NCBI GenBank assembly: GCA_008360955.1
Contig: LUCM01000663.1
Coordinates: 128,968 to 192,967 of the forward strand
Direction: 5' to 3'
DNA length: 64,000 nt
Source: Fasciolopsis buskii
Lineage: Eukaryota > Platyhelminthes > Trematoda > Plagiorchiida > Fasciolidae
Under the pieces are notes generated by a model. It had not been told where the DNA came from, made no database searches, and saw only the letters and a program-made list of their open reading frames with translations. This document shows positions 24,001-37,110 of the stretch, in pieces. Numbering within the stretch: position 1 is the stretch's first letter; each line of letters begins with the position of its first letter. Both the position numbers and the translations under genes were made by a program.

Positions 24001-26217
24001 CATTTGCCGCTGTAGTTTCAACAACGAAGTGCTTCTTTATTACAATCCAGGTCATGGATGCTGGGAACAGTTCCTGGGTACAAAAGAAGGAAATAGGTGA
24101 GTGCTTTGAAAATATGCTTCTTTCAACTGCCTCTCCGGTGTCAGGTAATGATACACAAGGTGAATACAAAATCCATCCATCCGTGAATAACTCGAGGAAG
24201 GCACGGCCAGGAGTGAATTTCGCATGATTCCATGAGCATGGACTGTGATATTTTTGAAACAAGGTAATTGTAGAGTATAAATTCACACGTGCTCCTGTCA
24301 TCGTGGGATTTTCAGTCAAAGTTGTTTAACTTGAAGTTGAAGAGGTTTTAACGTGGCTCTCCAGGTCTAGCATAATTCGAATGTAACTGACTAAAATTTT
24401 TGCTGGAATTAATTCTAGCCCTGTCTCGCGGAAAAACTGCATCTCTTTTTATGGTGCTTTTAGATGCAATGCTATTACAGTAAATTTGCTCCACTTATGA
24501 TAGGGCATCGATATTTTTTGGATTTCACAGCCTCACATTTGGCTAAACCTTTAATGTGAACCTACAGTATTGCCAATGAAGGAACCACTCAGAAAACGAA
24601 AGATAGAAAGTCAACAAAGCTGAAGGATTGAAAGAATCCACTGATGCACTTGTGTAATGCAAAACGAGAATCGGACAAACAGACTGGTACTGGCACAACG
24701 GGGTGTTTTGTGTGTTTATTAATGTCACTAGGATGAAATGTTCAATTTTTACTATTTTCGGCCTAACTCGGTGACAGGTGGCATTTTATCTATCACTGTG
24801 GAATGGAACCGCCTTTGGAAGGTTGGCCGCTTTATGACGTACCATATGCAGTATTGAGAATTTGGACGCGCTTTGTACTGTTTCTCGCTGGTTTAGGTCT
24901 CTTTTATCGGGCAGAGCATTCATGCTCAACAAATAAATATAAAAACTCTTTTGAACCAGTCAGTTGATACCACAACTGTTTGCTATGTGAAACTGTAAGT
25001 TGCCGCGTTGGACGACGGCTGCTGAAAAGATGTGTACTAATTATCGCAAGGTTCTGTGCTTCTAGAAGGCATATCAGTGACAATAGAGACGAAGTAGCCA
25101 GTGTAGTCCATTATTGCTGAAATCCATTTGCTTAGGGCAGCTAACACTCAGTACCACTGCAAAAAGCACAAATTTTTGCTTAGTTAAAGAAATAAAAAAC
25201 AATTAATTCGCTTGAATGAACAACTAAAATGGGTGCGGATAAGAATAGCCATGTTTTTTTGAACTGAAAGTGTTATAATGTTATTCATTTTAAATGAAAC
25301 CATCTGCAAAACACACTAGATGTTACGGCGTGATGAGAACTTTGATCGAAATTTCAGAACTGCGTACTAGTCGCAAAATGCGGGTTCCGGGTTCACCTGG
25401 CGCACAGTAATAGAATAACGAGCAGAAAGCTGCCTGGCCATGTTCATAAAACTAGTCTGATTTAGATAGATACTAAACGAGAAAGTGGAACTTGATCCCC
25501 GGCTCTTTGCCACAATCAGTGTCCTAAAACCTTTCTGTATGTTCCCTGCTACACCTAAACAAATGCGGCTACTAAAATCCGTCATTCCATTTACTCAGCC
25601 TGTTGAGCTTGGTGATCCGGTGACCACTACCATTGAATGGAGCAATTCCTTTGGGAAACTTGGTGACAACTTTGGATCAAATAATCTTCCTTACAGCAAT
25701 TTGTCACCGCATCATGCCGTCACTGTATCGATCGATCCACAAGAGCTAGTTGCTTTCAGTGCGTTATTTGTGAAAATTTTTTGTAATAAATATTTCCATT
25801 TTTGTTCACTAATGTACCAGTTCGCTTAAAGATTGTAGCTGGATTGTATTCATAAAAGAAGAAACATATCATGGGTTAACTAACGGTTACTATTGTTCAC
25901 GTTGCATATAAATCGAGAAATTTAATCATCATTTCAGATATTTTTATCATGAAAAATTAAATTTTCAGAAGCCCTCCAAATCAACGAATATTTCAGTGAT
26001 AAGGGTCTTTTTTCATGCATCGCTCGGAGTTTAGGGATTCTGCAATTAAGACAAAAGAAAGTCGATGTGCTAGCAGTCATGCAGAAAATCTGTTCTTTAA
26101 AGCAAGTGAATGACACACGGTACCGGATTTGTTTCCGTCAGTTCTCTGGTAATTGCTAAGACTGGGAACGCCTTAGTAACAACTGTGTACGGGTGTATTG
26201 ACGACACAAAAACGAGA
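24001..26217. other. unassigned; one open frame at 25485-25829
   Basis: The plus-strand frame 25485-25829 (114 codons from a GTG; no early ATG) contains LGDPVTTTIEWSNSFGKLGD and SIDPQELVAFSALFV, which looks more protein-like than most. The minus strand is open across the same place, and no splice partner or domain could be assigned. Confidence 0.25.
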
Positions 26218-26370
26218 TGAGCGTGTAAGTCAGTGGCTAAGCAGATTAGTAAATAACTTGGGCAGTTGGCAAGTCAGCAACCAAGGTTTGAAAACCAGAT
26301 ATTCGCGGTGCGGTGCTAAAAAATACCGGTCTGCTAATTAAGTACATCTGTGAAATTTGTTAATATACCT
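26218..26370 (+). repeat. tRNA-derived SINE-like repeat (family D)
   Basis: A-box-like GTAAGTCAGTGGC (about 26225-26237) and B-box-like GGTTTGAAAACC (26285-26296). The words AAGTCAGCAACCAAGGTTTGAA are nearly repeated at about 38924 (GACTTCAACCAAGGTTTGAA), suggesting a family. Confidence 0.45.
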
Positions 26371-27014
26371 TCAAACATTAAATTAGAAATTTTACATTAG
26401 GAAAAAAGGAGCAACAAAAAGCAGTCAGTCGATTGGGAGAAACAAGTTACGGACTAAGTGGCAACGGAACGAAAGTTTACAGTTTCAGTTTCAGGTTGAA
26501 ATATGCCATTTCCAGTTAGCTTGTTTTAGAAGCGTTTTCGTATTTTCTTCACGAACCAGGAATCTGTTTGAATTAAAACCAGTTTAATTTCGAATTCACA
26601 CATTCTCGCCCATAAAACCATATGTTCGCTTTTTAAATCACAGAACAATAAGATTTTAGTCAGATGAATGACCGTTTTTATACTCTATTATGCTCACAAT
26701 GCCGTAGTACTTTTAACTACGATATCTATTGCATCTATTGCATTGTGTTATTACTACTGAAAGGATTTGTTGTACCAGATTCAGGAACTTAAATTCGAAG
26801 AATTGCCTGCAAAGTCGGATTCAGAAATCACGTCAGATTGATTTTGAACTAATAGTGACCAAGGCACGATGCACATATATACGTATGTATGCATCGAAAT
26901 TGTAATATCTGGATGAGCGAACAAAATTTCCCCAGAAGCACCCACTTGGTCTCACGGTTATTGGTGCCCTTGAGGTATGATTACTCTGTACTCTGTTATC
27001 GAAACATCCCCATA

Positions 27015-27172
27015 CTTCCACACTTCGAATTGGTATGTGGCACCAGAATCTAATTCGTAGCATTACTAGTATGCAAGAAGACTGCTCTTTAAAGAGTCCA
27101 CAGAAGAACCATGCGTACTCCGGATGATATAAAATAGAATCTGCTGCCACATACCAAATCAAAACGTATAAA
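27015..27172. repeat. imperfect palindrome (fold-back element)
   Basis: Left arm TTGGTATGTGGCACCAGAAT (27031-27050) and right arm, read on the minus strand, TTGGTATGTGGCAGCAGATT (27158-27139), pair over about 25 bp and continue with gaps to a central perfect 12-bp palindrome CTCTTTAAAGAG (27085-27096). The arms make both strands look alike, and the minus-strand 109-codon frame here comes from this structure. Confidence 0.6.
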
Positions 27173-27345
27173 TATAATTCCTTTTGACAATACAGTACCG
27201 GATACGTTTACCTCAAGAGCCCCAATAGACGTAAAACCGACTTAGTGTTTCACTCATTCTTATTCTACTGACAATTTCGATCTATTCTGGAGACATTCAG
27301 CCCTCATTCTAATGTTGGTTTAGCCCAAATGATAAATAATTTTCA

Positions 27346-27436
27346 ATGATTGGCAGTTGTGGACTGTTCATCAAACAGCTTTCATGGGCACTCGTGACGC
27401 TACAAATTATATATATATATATGTATATATATATAA
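27346..27436 (+). repeat. partial relative of the 27-kb palindrome, followed by a (TA)n tract
   Basis: TTGTGGACTGTTCATCAAAC and CTCGTGACGCTACAAATTA at 27357-27402 resemble, read on the minus strand, the arm at 27100-27045 (CTGTGGACTCTTTAAAGAGC ... CTAGTAATGCTACGAATTA). An AT microsatellite follows at about 27406-27436. Confidence 0.45.
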
Positions 27437-30400
27437 ACCAAGAATCAGGCTCCACTCTGCTTACAGGTCGACCTTTATTCATTGCTATATGTAAACCAAA
27501 TTTTCCTGGAAAGCCCCAGATAATGTTTCAAGCTGGTGCAAAACAGTTAACTGCGTTTAGTTTAGGTGAAAAACAATGAAAGTAAAAAATGTAGTAACTG
27601 TCCTTACTGATTTCTTCCACATTTTCCTCACTACCGCTTGGTCATATGATCCTGGGCAATGTGAAAACCATCCGTGATGGTGAAGGAAGCCGAATTAGGC
27701 TGGTTGATGCGGCCAATATTTGCGACTTGTCGTTTGTTAAATGAGAATGATGCCACATTCAATGCTCTCTGCTCTGGGGCAATTAAAGGCATTGGAGTGA
27801 AAAAGCTCATTCAAAAGTATACGGTTAATTTTGACGAAACTGTGCGTATTGTTCCTGAGAGAATCCTCATGGTATGTTGCAATGAACAAACATAGAACTC
27901 GAAAGAAATCGTGCTAACGACCCCGGAGGGGACTCCGCCATGGTGTGTTGGAACAGCGGATGACTGCACAATTCGATGTTAGGACGTGGCGCATGAAGCA
28001 GCTACCATACTTTGTACCAAACATACGGTGAAGGATTATGAGAATCTTGCCTTGGATGACCAAACATTTGACATAGAGTAATGATTGGGTCTGAGTAAAC
28101 AGGATGAAACGTTACTTTCCATGGCATGGTATTTTACGACGAACAATTTGATCTGAAAAGCCTCTACGCATTCACATATATCTGAACTGATCTGCGAAAA
28201 GTCAACCTGAACTCTGAACATCGAGCCTCATTGTGGGCTCTGTTATAGTCCAAGGTGTGGACAGAAGGTTATTGCTAGCCGGTGTTAAAAAGAAGTGCAA
28301 AATCTTCCATTTTGTCACGACATCAGATGATACCCTCCTGCCGCCGACGTCAATAAAGGATTCTCCTACATGACAATGCAAGTTTTCTTCAGCTGGTTCA
28401 AAGATGTTTTGACCTTCATATCAGAATGTCACGTCCATGAACTGGTCCGCTCACATTCCGGAGTTAAAACTGTCCGATTCAACGTCAGATCTATCTTGCA
28501 GGCCTGTATTAGCGCTCGGAATGCATGCATCATACTGAGTGATTTAAGGTTGGGCATCCTTAATGGACGTAAGAAAATCAGTAGAAAATGTTTTTTATAT
28601 GATTATAAGCATATAATAACAATGATATAATAATAATAATGGTATTAACTACAATAGTGGAAATACCATTAAAGAACACTACCTTTATCCACCAGTGGTT
28701 CATATTAACGTGCCGTCCATCTGGTTTTGCACATTTTCGCGCCACTGAGACATTACTTGAGAAAATTACTTGGGTGATGGATGGGCATTTTGTGGGCACA
28801 AAACAGATAAAAACTGAATGCGCTCATGACAAGACCGACTGAGCGGCGTTATTTCAAATAATGGGTGCGCCGAAGTTTGTCTGCTTATACGGAGTCAAAT
28901 GAGCTACTTTAGAACTGTGTATAGCTCAAGATTAATTTGTACTGAAACCCATGAAAAGCAAGCATGACAGTGATGTTCCAAAGCTAATGGGCTTGCCACG
29001 AAAGTTCTAACTTGTACTAATGGGGAATTTATATTATGTACATTGATAATGGTTTTATTCTGACTTTACTAAAGATGCCAGTTAAGAAATATCACATCTG
29101 TTGAGCCATTTTATTAGTTTGCTTGCGAAATAGATCTACCCATTTAAGTAGCCATATTGCCAAGGCCTAAAGAAAATGATTGCATTTTGCTGAAACCAAC
29201 AATTCTCAAAGATTCCTCTGTCAGAATATTCAGTAGCTGCGCTACTTTGTACGTTTCAGCAGCCAGTTTAAGACATAATGCTTCGACCAGTGCAATATTC
29301 TTAGGCCGCATTTAATGTTAATGAATTAGGGATTATTGCTAAACACGTAAATCAATGTCGTGAAGAACTGGAAAATGATTATAATTTGAGATGAAACGCT
29401 TACCCGAGTGGTTCATTCAACAAGCTTTCCTTGAACTGGAACACAATCTTGTGGTGATTTTTATAAAAACATTGTAAGCGAACTAACTCCAATTAAGTTA
29501 CTACTGATGCAAGCTGGCTGGAGTAAATATTGTCTTAACTTAGGAACGTGAATCGGGAAGAAACAAGGTAAACGTTTTACTCCATGTATGACCCTGCGGA
29601 AGTCGGCGCTTGAAAAATCGTATTGTGATGATAAATTTGAGAGGGTCAAAACATTCCCATTTGGTTTGGTCACGTGCATTCCTTCAGGATTTATTTCAGT
29701 CTATTTCATTACAAACAATTGCCATGAACAAACTAATTAATGCATACCACTCGTACTCGATAACAAATGGAAGCACTAAAATAGACTTCTGTTTCCTTCT
29801 GACAAATAAACTTGCTTCCTATATTTGGTTGAATCAGATTTCAGCAGAAAAGTTTCGATGAAAGTTGTTCGACTAAGACTGAATAAAATTCTCATTGGTG
29901 CAGTAAATAGAAAGACCGCCAATATCCAAATGTCCGGATGAATAAGTAAAACCATAGAGCTGGGAAATAGGCAGCATATTTTTTAGTCAAAGTATGGTTT
30001 TGCGTTATTAGGATTTTGCATTTAATTGTGATCACGCTATGAAAATTTTCGCGTTCAGAATTCCAATATTTACACAGTCTGTCGACTCCCAGTTTCAAAC
30101 AATTTGTCATGCAACATGAATGCTTTGTTCATCATTTAGAAACCACGGAAGATCTGTACAGCTGTTTCATCTTTTGAATGAAATATCAACAATGCACGTT
30201 CGCCGCACCTGAACTGGGTCCCCAATCCAGGATTGCTGGTGATTCCAAAACAGGTATGAAACCGTCGTGTTTCAACGGTTTTCTAATGCGGATTTGGATT
30301 TTGTGTTACTTGACGAGTTCGTTCTAAGGAGCTTCAGATGGTCGACTGAGGGAATCTTCTCGGCTAGTCAAACTACGGTAGACCCAAAGATTCCTTAATG

Positions 30401-30876
30401 AAATGTTTAACACACATGTTTGTATGGTGAGTGGGAGTTGGATTGGAAAGATTAGATTTTAAATATCCCATACTATCCACCTTAGGGTCTTTACGAAAGT
30501 CGTCTTCGACTCTGCTTGAGCTACTCTAAATAATCTTATCTCCAGTTTTAAAAAAGAAAATATGCATAAAATCACCCAATCGCAATTCTTAAATTCGCAC
30601 TCACGGAGCAAACTGAATTTGTTTTAGCAATTCAACTATTTCGTACCACCCAGGGATTTATGATTAACTCATCTCAATCGCGTAATCAACCCCGAGCAGT
30701 TTTTGTGACAAGATTGTGCTGCATGAATTTATTCTACGAAGTTTGAGAAAAAATCTTGATCAACATTGTAGTATAAGCTCAGATTTTCCGTGACATCAAG
30801 ACTGGGTTGACTGAACAGCTGTGTTCATTTTGAATGTTCAATAATAGTTTTTTGCTTCACCAAAAATTCGGTGATT
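27437..30876. other. no gene proven; cluster of plus-strand frames
   Basis: Frames at 27674-27895, 28370-28630 and 28639-28842 (+) follow one another and have mixed, protein-like composition. I could not connect them by phase or recognise a domain. From 28843 to 30876 only short, featureless frames are seen. Confidence 0.25.
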
Positions 30877-30906
30877 ATATAACTGTTGTTTCGACAGCAG
30901 TTATAT
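30877..30906 (+). other. 13-bp hairpin with TTCG loop
   Basis: ATATAACTGTTGT, loop TTCG, ACAGCAGTTATAT. As plus-strand RNA all 13 pairs form, one of them a U-G wobble; on the minus strand that pair would be a mismatch. No U-run follows, so this is not a typical bacterial terminator. Its role is unknown. Confidence 0.6.
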
Positions 30907-33900
30907 TCAGCTTTATCTGCCTCTTAGTTGTGGGGAATCAGATCTGTAAGATCTGGGTAAAGTGGCACAGTCTTTGCCATGCTGCTGAATGAAGAAGTGA
31001 GACGCGGTGGATCAACGAGATTCGAATTCACGAACTTTGCGCGCAAACATTCCAGGGTTAACTGGTTAACGATCACACTAAGGTAGAACACACTGATGAA
31101 TGCTGAAAAGTCCAACTAATCTCCTCAAGATACCATTTCCTCATTTGGTCTCATCGATCCTTCCAATCTAACTCGCATTTCCACCAAAAAGCCGTTGTAA
31201 TTTACACTAGAACAAGTAAGTATTTCTGGCACGTTTCCTTACTCGTTCTGCCCCGATTTTTGCACCCGCAGCGAAAAAGGATTACTTCCGCCTCTTCATG
31301 GTTCATACGGAAAGTTTAACATTTTCGGAATGGCTCAGATGATTGGGATGCAATATTGCTTTTTTAAATTGTTTGGCGGTTAGCTAGAACAAAACCAACA
31401 AGCGTGTGATATGGATTGAAAAAAGTGGACATGAGGGTGAATGCACGAGGAGCATTCGGATCAGATCTGTCTCGTTGATAAAGTGTTTCTGTGCTCGTAA
31501 TCTCAAACGAACCATGATAAATTATTACCTTTTGGTCAAACTGTGTGCTATACGTCAGTCACGAAAGACTAAATCTGCCAACTCCACATAAAGTTAGAAT
31601 TATCCGGCATTCATTGCAACAGGCAAACACAAAAGTTTGTTGCATCACATCTACCCTCGACGATTTATATGCTGAATGTGTCTATCAATTTCCTATTTAA
31701 CAATTCGTGCTTGAGTGCGCCACCTTTCCGACAATATGGTGCCCTTCGTGTTCAATGAAAAGGAACGAAAGAAGCCTACTCAATACGCTCTCATTTGAGT
31801 AAATCTCGAGGGTTCTGTGCACACGATTTCGCCACCCTATAAGGTTAGCAAAGAGTACTTTTTCAATAAGGTACGTGATATCTCTGTTTTCATCAAACAA
31901 GATATAGAGTCGCCATCAGTTGAATGCCGTCAAGTAAACCGTGTTCTCGTTTGATTCAGGATTGATTTCATGTGAAAATCTCTGTCTTTTCACCCGGGTT
32001 CTCTGCACGTGTATATGAGCCTCCCGTAACCGACAAAAAATATGCACCATAGTAGCAAGTTATTTCCGAATTACTATTGTTATTGCTCCGGTTAGACAAA
32101 GAAACAGTAAGCTCAACCATACACGGAAAATAAGAGGCAATGTGATAGTGCGCATAGAATTTTCTATTGCACCTCATAAATCGAACTGTTTCTGGCATTC
32201 CATGCTACAAGAGATTGAACAGATTTCTTGGACGACTTATTGTCCATCGTGACATGTGTGACCTAGTAACGTGAATTGTTAGCTGTAATTCCAGCGAAAC
32301 AATATCTGTTCATTCCAAACCAGCTTATGCCTACCATAGACAAATCGAATTTGCTAACAGGTAGCTAGCAGCTACGAAAGCAGACTGACATACAGTTTGA
32401 AATAGACGTAACTTAAGACTAGGATGTATGTCACAATCTTTGCGATATTCTAGCCAAAATAAAAGTCATGTGAAGGGTTAATGAAAATATAACCAGAAAT
32501 TTACTTTTAACCTAGTTTGCACAAAATCTAAGACCAAGTCCTTTCATGGGAAAGTTTCAAGGTGCCATTTACAGTGAAATTCACCTACATGCTACCTCTT
32601 TGTTGATAGAATCTGTTGTCCGTTATCGAAAGCTACTGAAAGTGTCCCTGTTAGTCGTATACAGGATGAACTATCGGTCAGAAGAGATCTACTTTTGGGA
32701 TCAGCTGCCAGACCCGATCATATCAGTTACAATCTGTTAGTTTCGATGCAAATATGGGGCGACCCACTTGAGCCAAACAGTGATGCAACAATCTCAAAAC
32801 GTTGGTGTAAGACGGCATAAAGAGTGATAGGAATTAAAGTTCTTAGGCACGCAGCTGGCCAACTGGGTGAAAAACCAAACCAAGACCACATCCGAAAATA
32901 TGCAATTATACTAGAACTTGCGCACATGATAAGTGAATATCGTCTAGTCCATAAGATTATCCGAGTCTGAAGTGGACAAATTTTGTGACTGGCTCAAATT
33001 AGTTGTGTTTATCCAAACCAACTCAAATTCAGACAAATGTGTCTGTCTTACGAGGTTCTATACCTTTAGGATTGCACAGATTCTTCTGTAGAATGATCAA
33101 ACGCTAGAGACTAATACACTTTTGAAAACAACTATTTCTTTCTCGTGGTTTTCTATCGTGAAACGAAATATTTGAACTTTTGCAACCGCCATGACATCCT
33201 AGTTGCGACACAGCACTATGACACTTTGATAGTTTTGTAGTAAAGCTATTAAGCTATCACTTGAAGTCAATCGTAAACTTGTTGTCCGTACTCCCTTGGC
33301 CGACGGTTTTAATTTATTTGCTAATAATATACAAATAGTTAAAATGCACTATTTTAATGCCTCGAAAAATCAATATAAAATGCCCGAAAGCACCTATAAT
33401 TATTGTTCTTCATTTCATTGCTTTTAGGAAACCGAACATGAATTACAGAATTCGGAGGTGTCTGACTGGCTACGTTTTTCTCATAGTTTAGTGCACATTT
33501 GGGAACAGATGGTGTATTCGCTTTTACGGACAGTGTGTCCAGCAGATTGGTACACCATGGAAGGAAACGGGTTCGGGAACAAGTGCAAATGAATTACGCT
33601 GTCGTTCATTGTTTAGCCTGGTTGTTCAACCACCGGTAATTAGACGGCTGTATAGAAAAATATATTTTGGTCATAATTCACGTTTCTCATTCCTATCACA
33701 TAAATCTCCGGCAATTCAACAAATATCATCTGGTTGAATTTATTACATAACCGTCACATAACATTGCCATTCGCGGCTTTGCTTTCAGCTAGCAGAAGCG
33801 ATCGAATTCCCTGCGGATGAATATTTTTCACCAGCTTCATTCTATGACGCAATTGTTTCCGTTTAACACGTTTATCCATGTATTCATTTTATGCCGTATG

Positions 33901-35356
33901 ATGACACGGCGTTAGTTTCGGATAAAGCGAGTAAAATTAGAAAAATAGAACGTATAAAACTTACAGGCGAAAATTCACACACGTGGATTGGATAAATTCA
34001 CACAATGCTCCTTGGGTTCGAGAACCGAACGCAGGTTTGTGCATTATAGCAACTTTAGGAATAAACAAAGCAACAGTGTAGTTCAGTAATCATTCTGCGT
34101 AACAGTATTTGAGGTTCGCCAATCGAATGACCAGGTGCTCCTTGAGTGTAACATGAACGCATTACACACTTAACCAAATGCTAACAGCTTGAACTTGAAG
34201 CCTATTTCGAGAACTAATGAACCATTGACTAATTTCACCGGTTCACGGATTCCTCAACCTGAAATTGCAAATTATTCTTTATGATTAATATGCGGTATGT
34301 TCGCCGGGTGGCTTATTCACGAAGAGATCCGCCAAATCCAGAATGAAAGTTTTATTGTAAAGATGAAAATTTATCAGACAACAAATATAAAAACACTAAT
34401 CGTAAAAGATAAACTGTTACAGGTTGCAAACGGTTCATGGCCACAAAGGTTTGTTTGATTTGCTTATTGTTCAAAGCCCAGTGTGACCGCACTTGTTTTG
34501 TTCTTTCATAGTGCCACGTTGAGACTGGAATGTGTATTTTGGAATCACAAAGAAGTGTGGGTTTGTCACGGATAATTTGTGAAGACAAACTCCTACTGTG
34601 ATTAGAACACCAGTAATGGAGAATTGTTCGCTCAAAGCAAAATTCACAAATGAGAAAAGCAGTAAATCAGTGACGAATGATGAATTTGAGGAAGATGTCC
34701 ACTGAGGAGGAGAAATGCAAATTTCTGACTGGAAGAGAAACCAAGAAAAACTAGTATTTTTGTGAAGAATTGATGTTAATTGGCTGCGCTCTAATGACTT
34801 TAGAAATGCGGACTGAAAAAGTAGTTCACTATTTTTAACTAAAAATTACCTAATGCAAGTCATAGTCACGACCCTTCTGCAAAGATTTTTAATTTTACTA
34901 CAAGTTGTGGGAGACCCGTTTACCTACTTGGACCAGTGAATTGTTACATGGATCGGGTTCTTCCTAAATTTGGGACAAAACGTATCAGTGATAATTGAAT
35001 TGCAGTTTGATGGCCATTGTAGCAAGCAGTGCATATTTATGATGCATGACTGGCAGAAAGTTCAACGCGTAAGCTGGTTTTCTTTACAATAGCATAAATA
35101 TTCTTAACATTTCATTGATAAATTTAGTCAGTTTCTGGAAGATTGTCTTTACTCGTCCCAATCCATCTTCCTTCTCACACCGAGGAAGCTACGAAGTTTT
35201 ATTTGTTTTTACGCGCATGTTTATCTGTTTGGGATGGAGAGGAGTTTTACTACGGGAAACCGAGATTATAAAAGCGTCGTAAAATGTGTTGCCAGAGTGA
35301 GCATACAAGCTTTTCCGATCTACTCATCACCAGTCATGATATCACTTAACAATGTT
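30907..35356. other. no gene recognised
   Basis: Minus-strand frames 31697-31900, 31968-32198 and 34352-34588, and plus-strand 35234-35446, have plausible protein composition but no domain and no matching splice partners. Confidence 0.3.
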
Positions 35357-35481
35357 TTACTGAATGCAAAGCTGGCAAACCAAAGACATGCATTCCTTTC
35401 CACACAGAATGAAAAGAATGCTGAGCAGATTAGTTGCTGTTACTAGTGCAAGTATTGCAGATATCCCAAACAACCGCATCA
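35357..35481 (-). CDS. candidate last exon: C-terminal membrane segment of an LRR-like protein
   Basis: Starts after a strong acceptor (aattcgaaacttttactccag) and runs 40 codons to TAA (35357-35359). A hydrophobic stretch LFGISAILALVTATNLLSIL, then FILC, is followed by a short cysteine-rich tail (GKECMSLVCQLCIQ). Two bases before the first codon complete the single base left over by the LRR-like exon at 35682, giving an open junction. Together they suggest a repeat ectodomain anchored by one C-terminal membrane helix with a tiny cytoplasmic tail whose cysteines could be palmitoylated. The topology and the tail idea are inference. Confidence 0.4.
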
Positions 35482-35681
35482 CTGGAGTAAAAGTTTCGAA
35501 TTAGTTCAGTTAACTTTTTCACCGTTCGGTGCGAATATTTTAAATTCTTGATTTCATCCGGCCTTTGACATCCAATCAGGATAATCATTTACTGTGGCCT
35601 ACAAGCCATCAAATGTAAACATACTGAAATTTCTAAGGAAAGACTTCAGGTGTAAACGACGATTCCATTCCGGAAACTTAC

Positions 35682-35862
35682 GAGGATAGAGTGTTTCCAA
35701 TCGCTTCAGTTTCACATTTGGAAAGGTTTCTTCTGCTGGCATTTGTATAAGGTTAGATTTCACAAGAACACTTTTCAAAAAGTGCTTAGGAAAAAGAAAA
35801 TTGCACGTCATTTTATGCAAACCAATCTCCGTCAGCCATTTGACAGTGCTTGTTGCGTTTAT
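35682..35862 (-). CDS. candidate exon with leucine-rich repeats
   Basis: A 181-nt segment bounded by a good acceptor (gtacctacatctag) and a perfect donor (CCTC then GTAAGT). The 60-residue product contains consecutive LRR-like units: WLTEIGLHKMTCNFLFPKHF, then LKSVLVKSNLIQMPAEETF, then VKLKRLETLY. Spacing of 20-23 residues and the L-x-x-L-x-L-x-x-N-x-L-x-x-P-x-x-x-F pattern fit LRRs of extracellular type. The exon starts in phase 0 and ends with one extra base, matching 35481. LRR proteins usually mediate protein binding; the ligand is unknown. Confidence 0.42.
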
Positions 35863-36667
35863 CTAGATGTAGGTACAATTGTCCTTTATATGCAGACCAT
35901 TTGGGTTTGTTGTGTATATATATGTGCTTGCATACGGGCGCGCGTGCTTGTGCTTGTGTGTTCTTTCATTTCCACTTTGCTTGTAGAGCCTTACTAACCG
36001 AGAACCCTAGCAATCACACATCGAATGTTACTCAGGTATAAACATTTTGTGCAGAGATTCCATCCTAGTGGTAATTGTTCTCAAATCCTTTTGAGAAAAT
36101 ACATTTGTTACTATTATGTCCCGAAAGATGAACGGCTCAGATTTCGGATAAGCACTGTTAAAAGTACTTAAGAAATGTCCTGTGAGTAGACGTATTGGAG
36201 CTATTTTTTAAAATGGTTCAAAAATGTGGGAACAACTTCAGCGGTGACAGCGCCTGCTGATGGGCGATCGATAAGACATGCTTCAATGGATTTTTGCGCA
36301 ACCTGAACAAATGTTTCTCTAACAGTAACCAGCGCTCTGGATTTACAACCCGTCAACTGGTTCAGAAAACATGGATTCCGAAAACTTCGACGAAATAGAA
36401 CCTTCTTTTATGCTAGTTTACGAAAACGCCACTTTTGCCCGACTACAAGCAGAACCCCTATTCATAACAAACTTGAAGAAGCAGAGCAATTTGTCTAAGA
36501 ATCGCATTTTTCTTCATAATTAACTGGGTGTACAGTGCTATCGAGTGGAAGCTGATATGTTGCGGTCCAACTACCTTGACCAGTCATTTTGCATTCCAAA
36601 ATTTATACTGGCTAGTTACTTCAGGATCCCACCCCATGAGGAGTATAACTTTCATTTTATATTTTAC

Positions 36668-36853
36668 TTGATGTACCAGTGAAGAAGCGCTTATACCTAA
36701 GGACGATAAAATCAACAGCTCAATTAACTTGCATTTTGGTGATATCCTACTGTTTGATATGACTTCTATGTTTGCCAGAAGTTGATCGATCATCGGTGAA
36801 AATGTTTTGATTTTACTAAACCTCCACTGTCCAGGCATATGTGTCCTGCTCTA
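36668..36853 (-). CDS. candidate LRR-like exon upstream of 35862
   Basis: Open frame whose end reads FSPMIDQLLANIEVISNSRI and CKLIELLILSSLGISASSL, then VHQ, before a usable donor (CAA then GTAAAA, intron from 36667). Joined in phase 0 to the exon at 35862, the leucine spacing continues without a break. The upstream boundary is uncertain: an in-frame TAG lies just before AGCAGGACACATATG, and the acceptor used here (AATAG) is weak. Confidence 0.33.
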
Positions 36854-37110
36854 TTTCGTTACAAATTCACTTTCGAGCAAATAAGGCAAGGTTCAAACGA
36901 AAGCATTCATTTTTGCTGGTCTGTTGTGAGCAAAAAGACTACTTTGTAATCGTATTATGTTCAACTTATGGGGAAAGTTTCGGTTCATTCAAACTCCAAT
37001 AGTTTGAACAAAGAAACTGTCAATTGACCTTATCTAGGGCCCAACCTAAACCATGCTGGTCAAAACGCTTTTTTTTCTTTCATAATCAGAGTAAGTTGTA
37101 AGTTATGAAT

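Noticed and set aside
25367..25829. Overlapping open frames on both strands
   Set aside because: Neither strand shows a domain or splice partner; kept only as unassigned DNA.
26833..27162. 109-codon minus-strand frame
   Set aside because: Lies across the imperfect palindrome, whose two arms explain the open reading and internal similarity.
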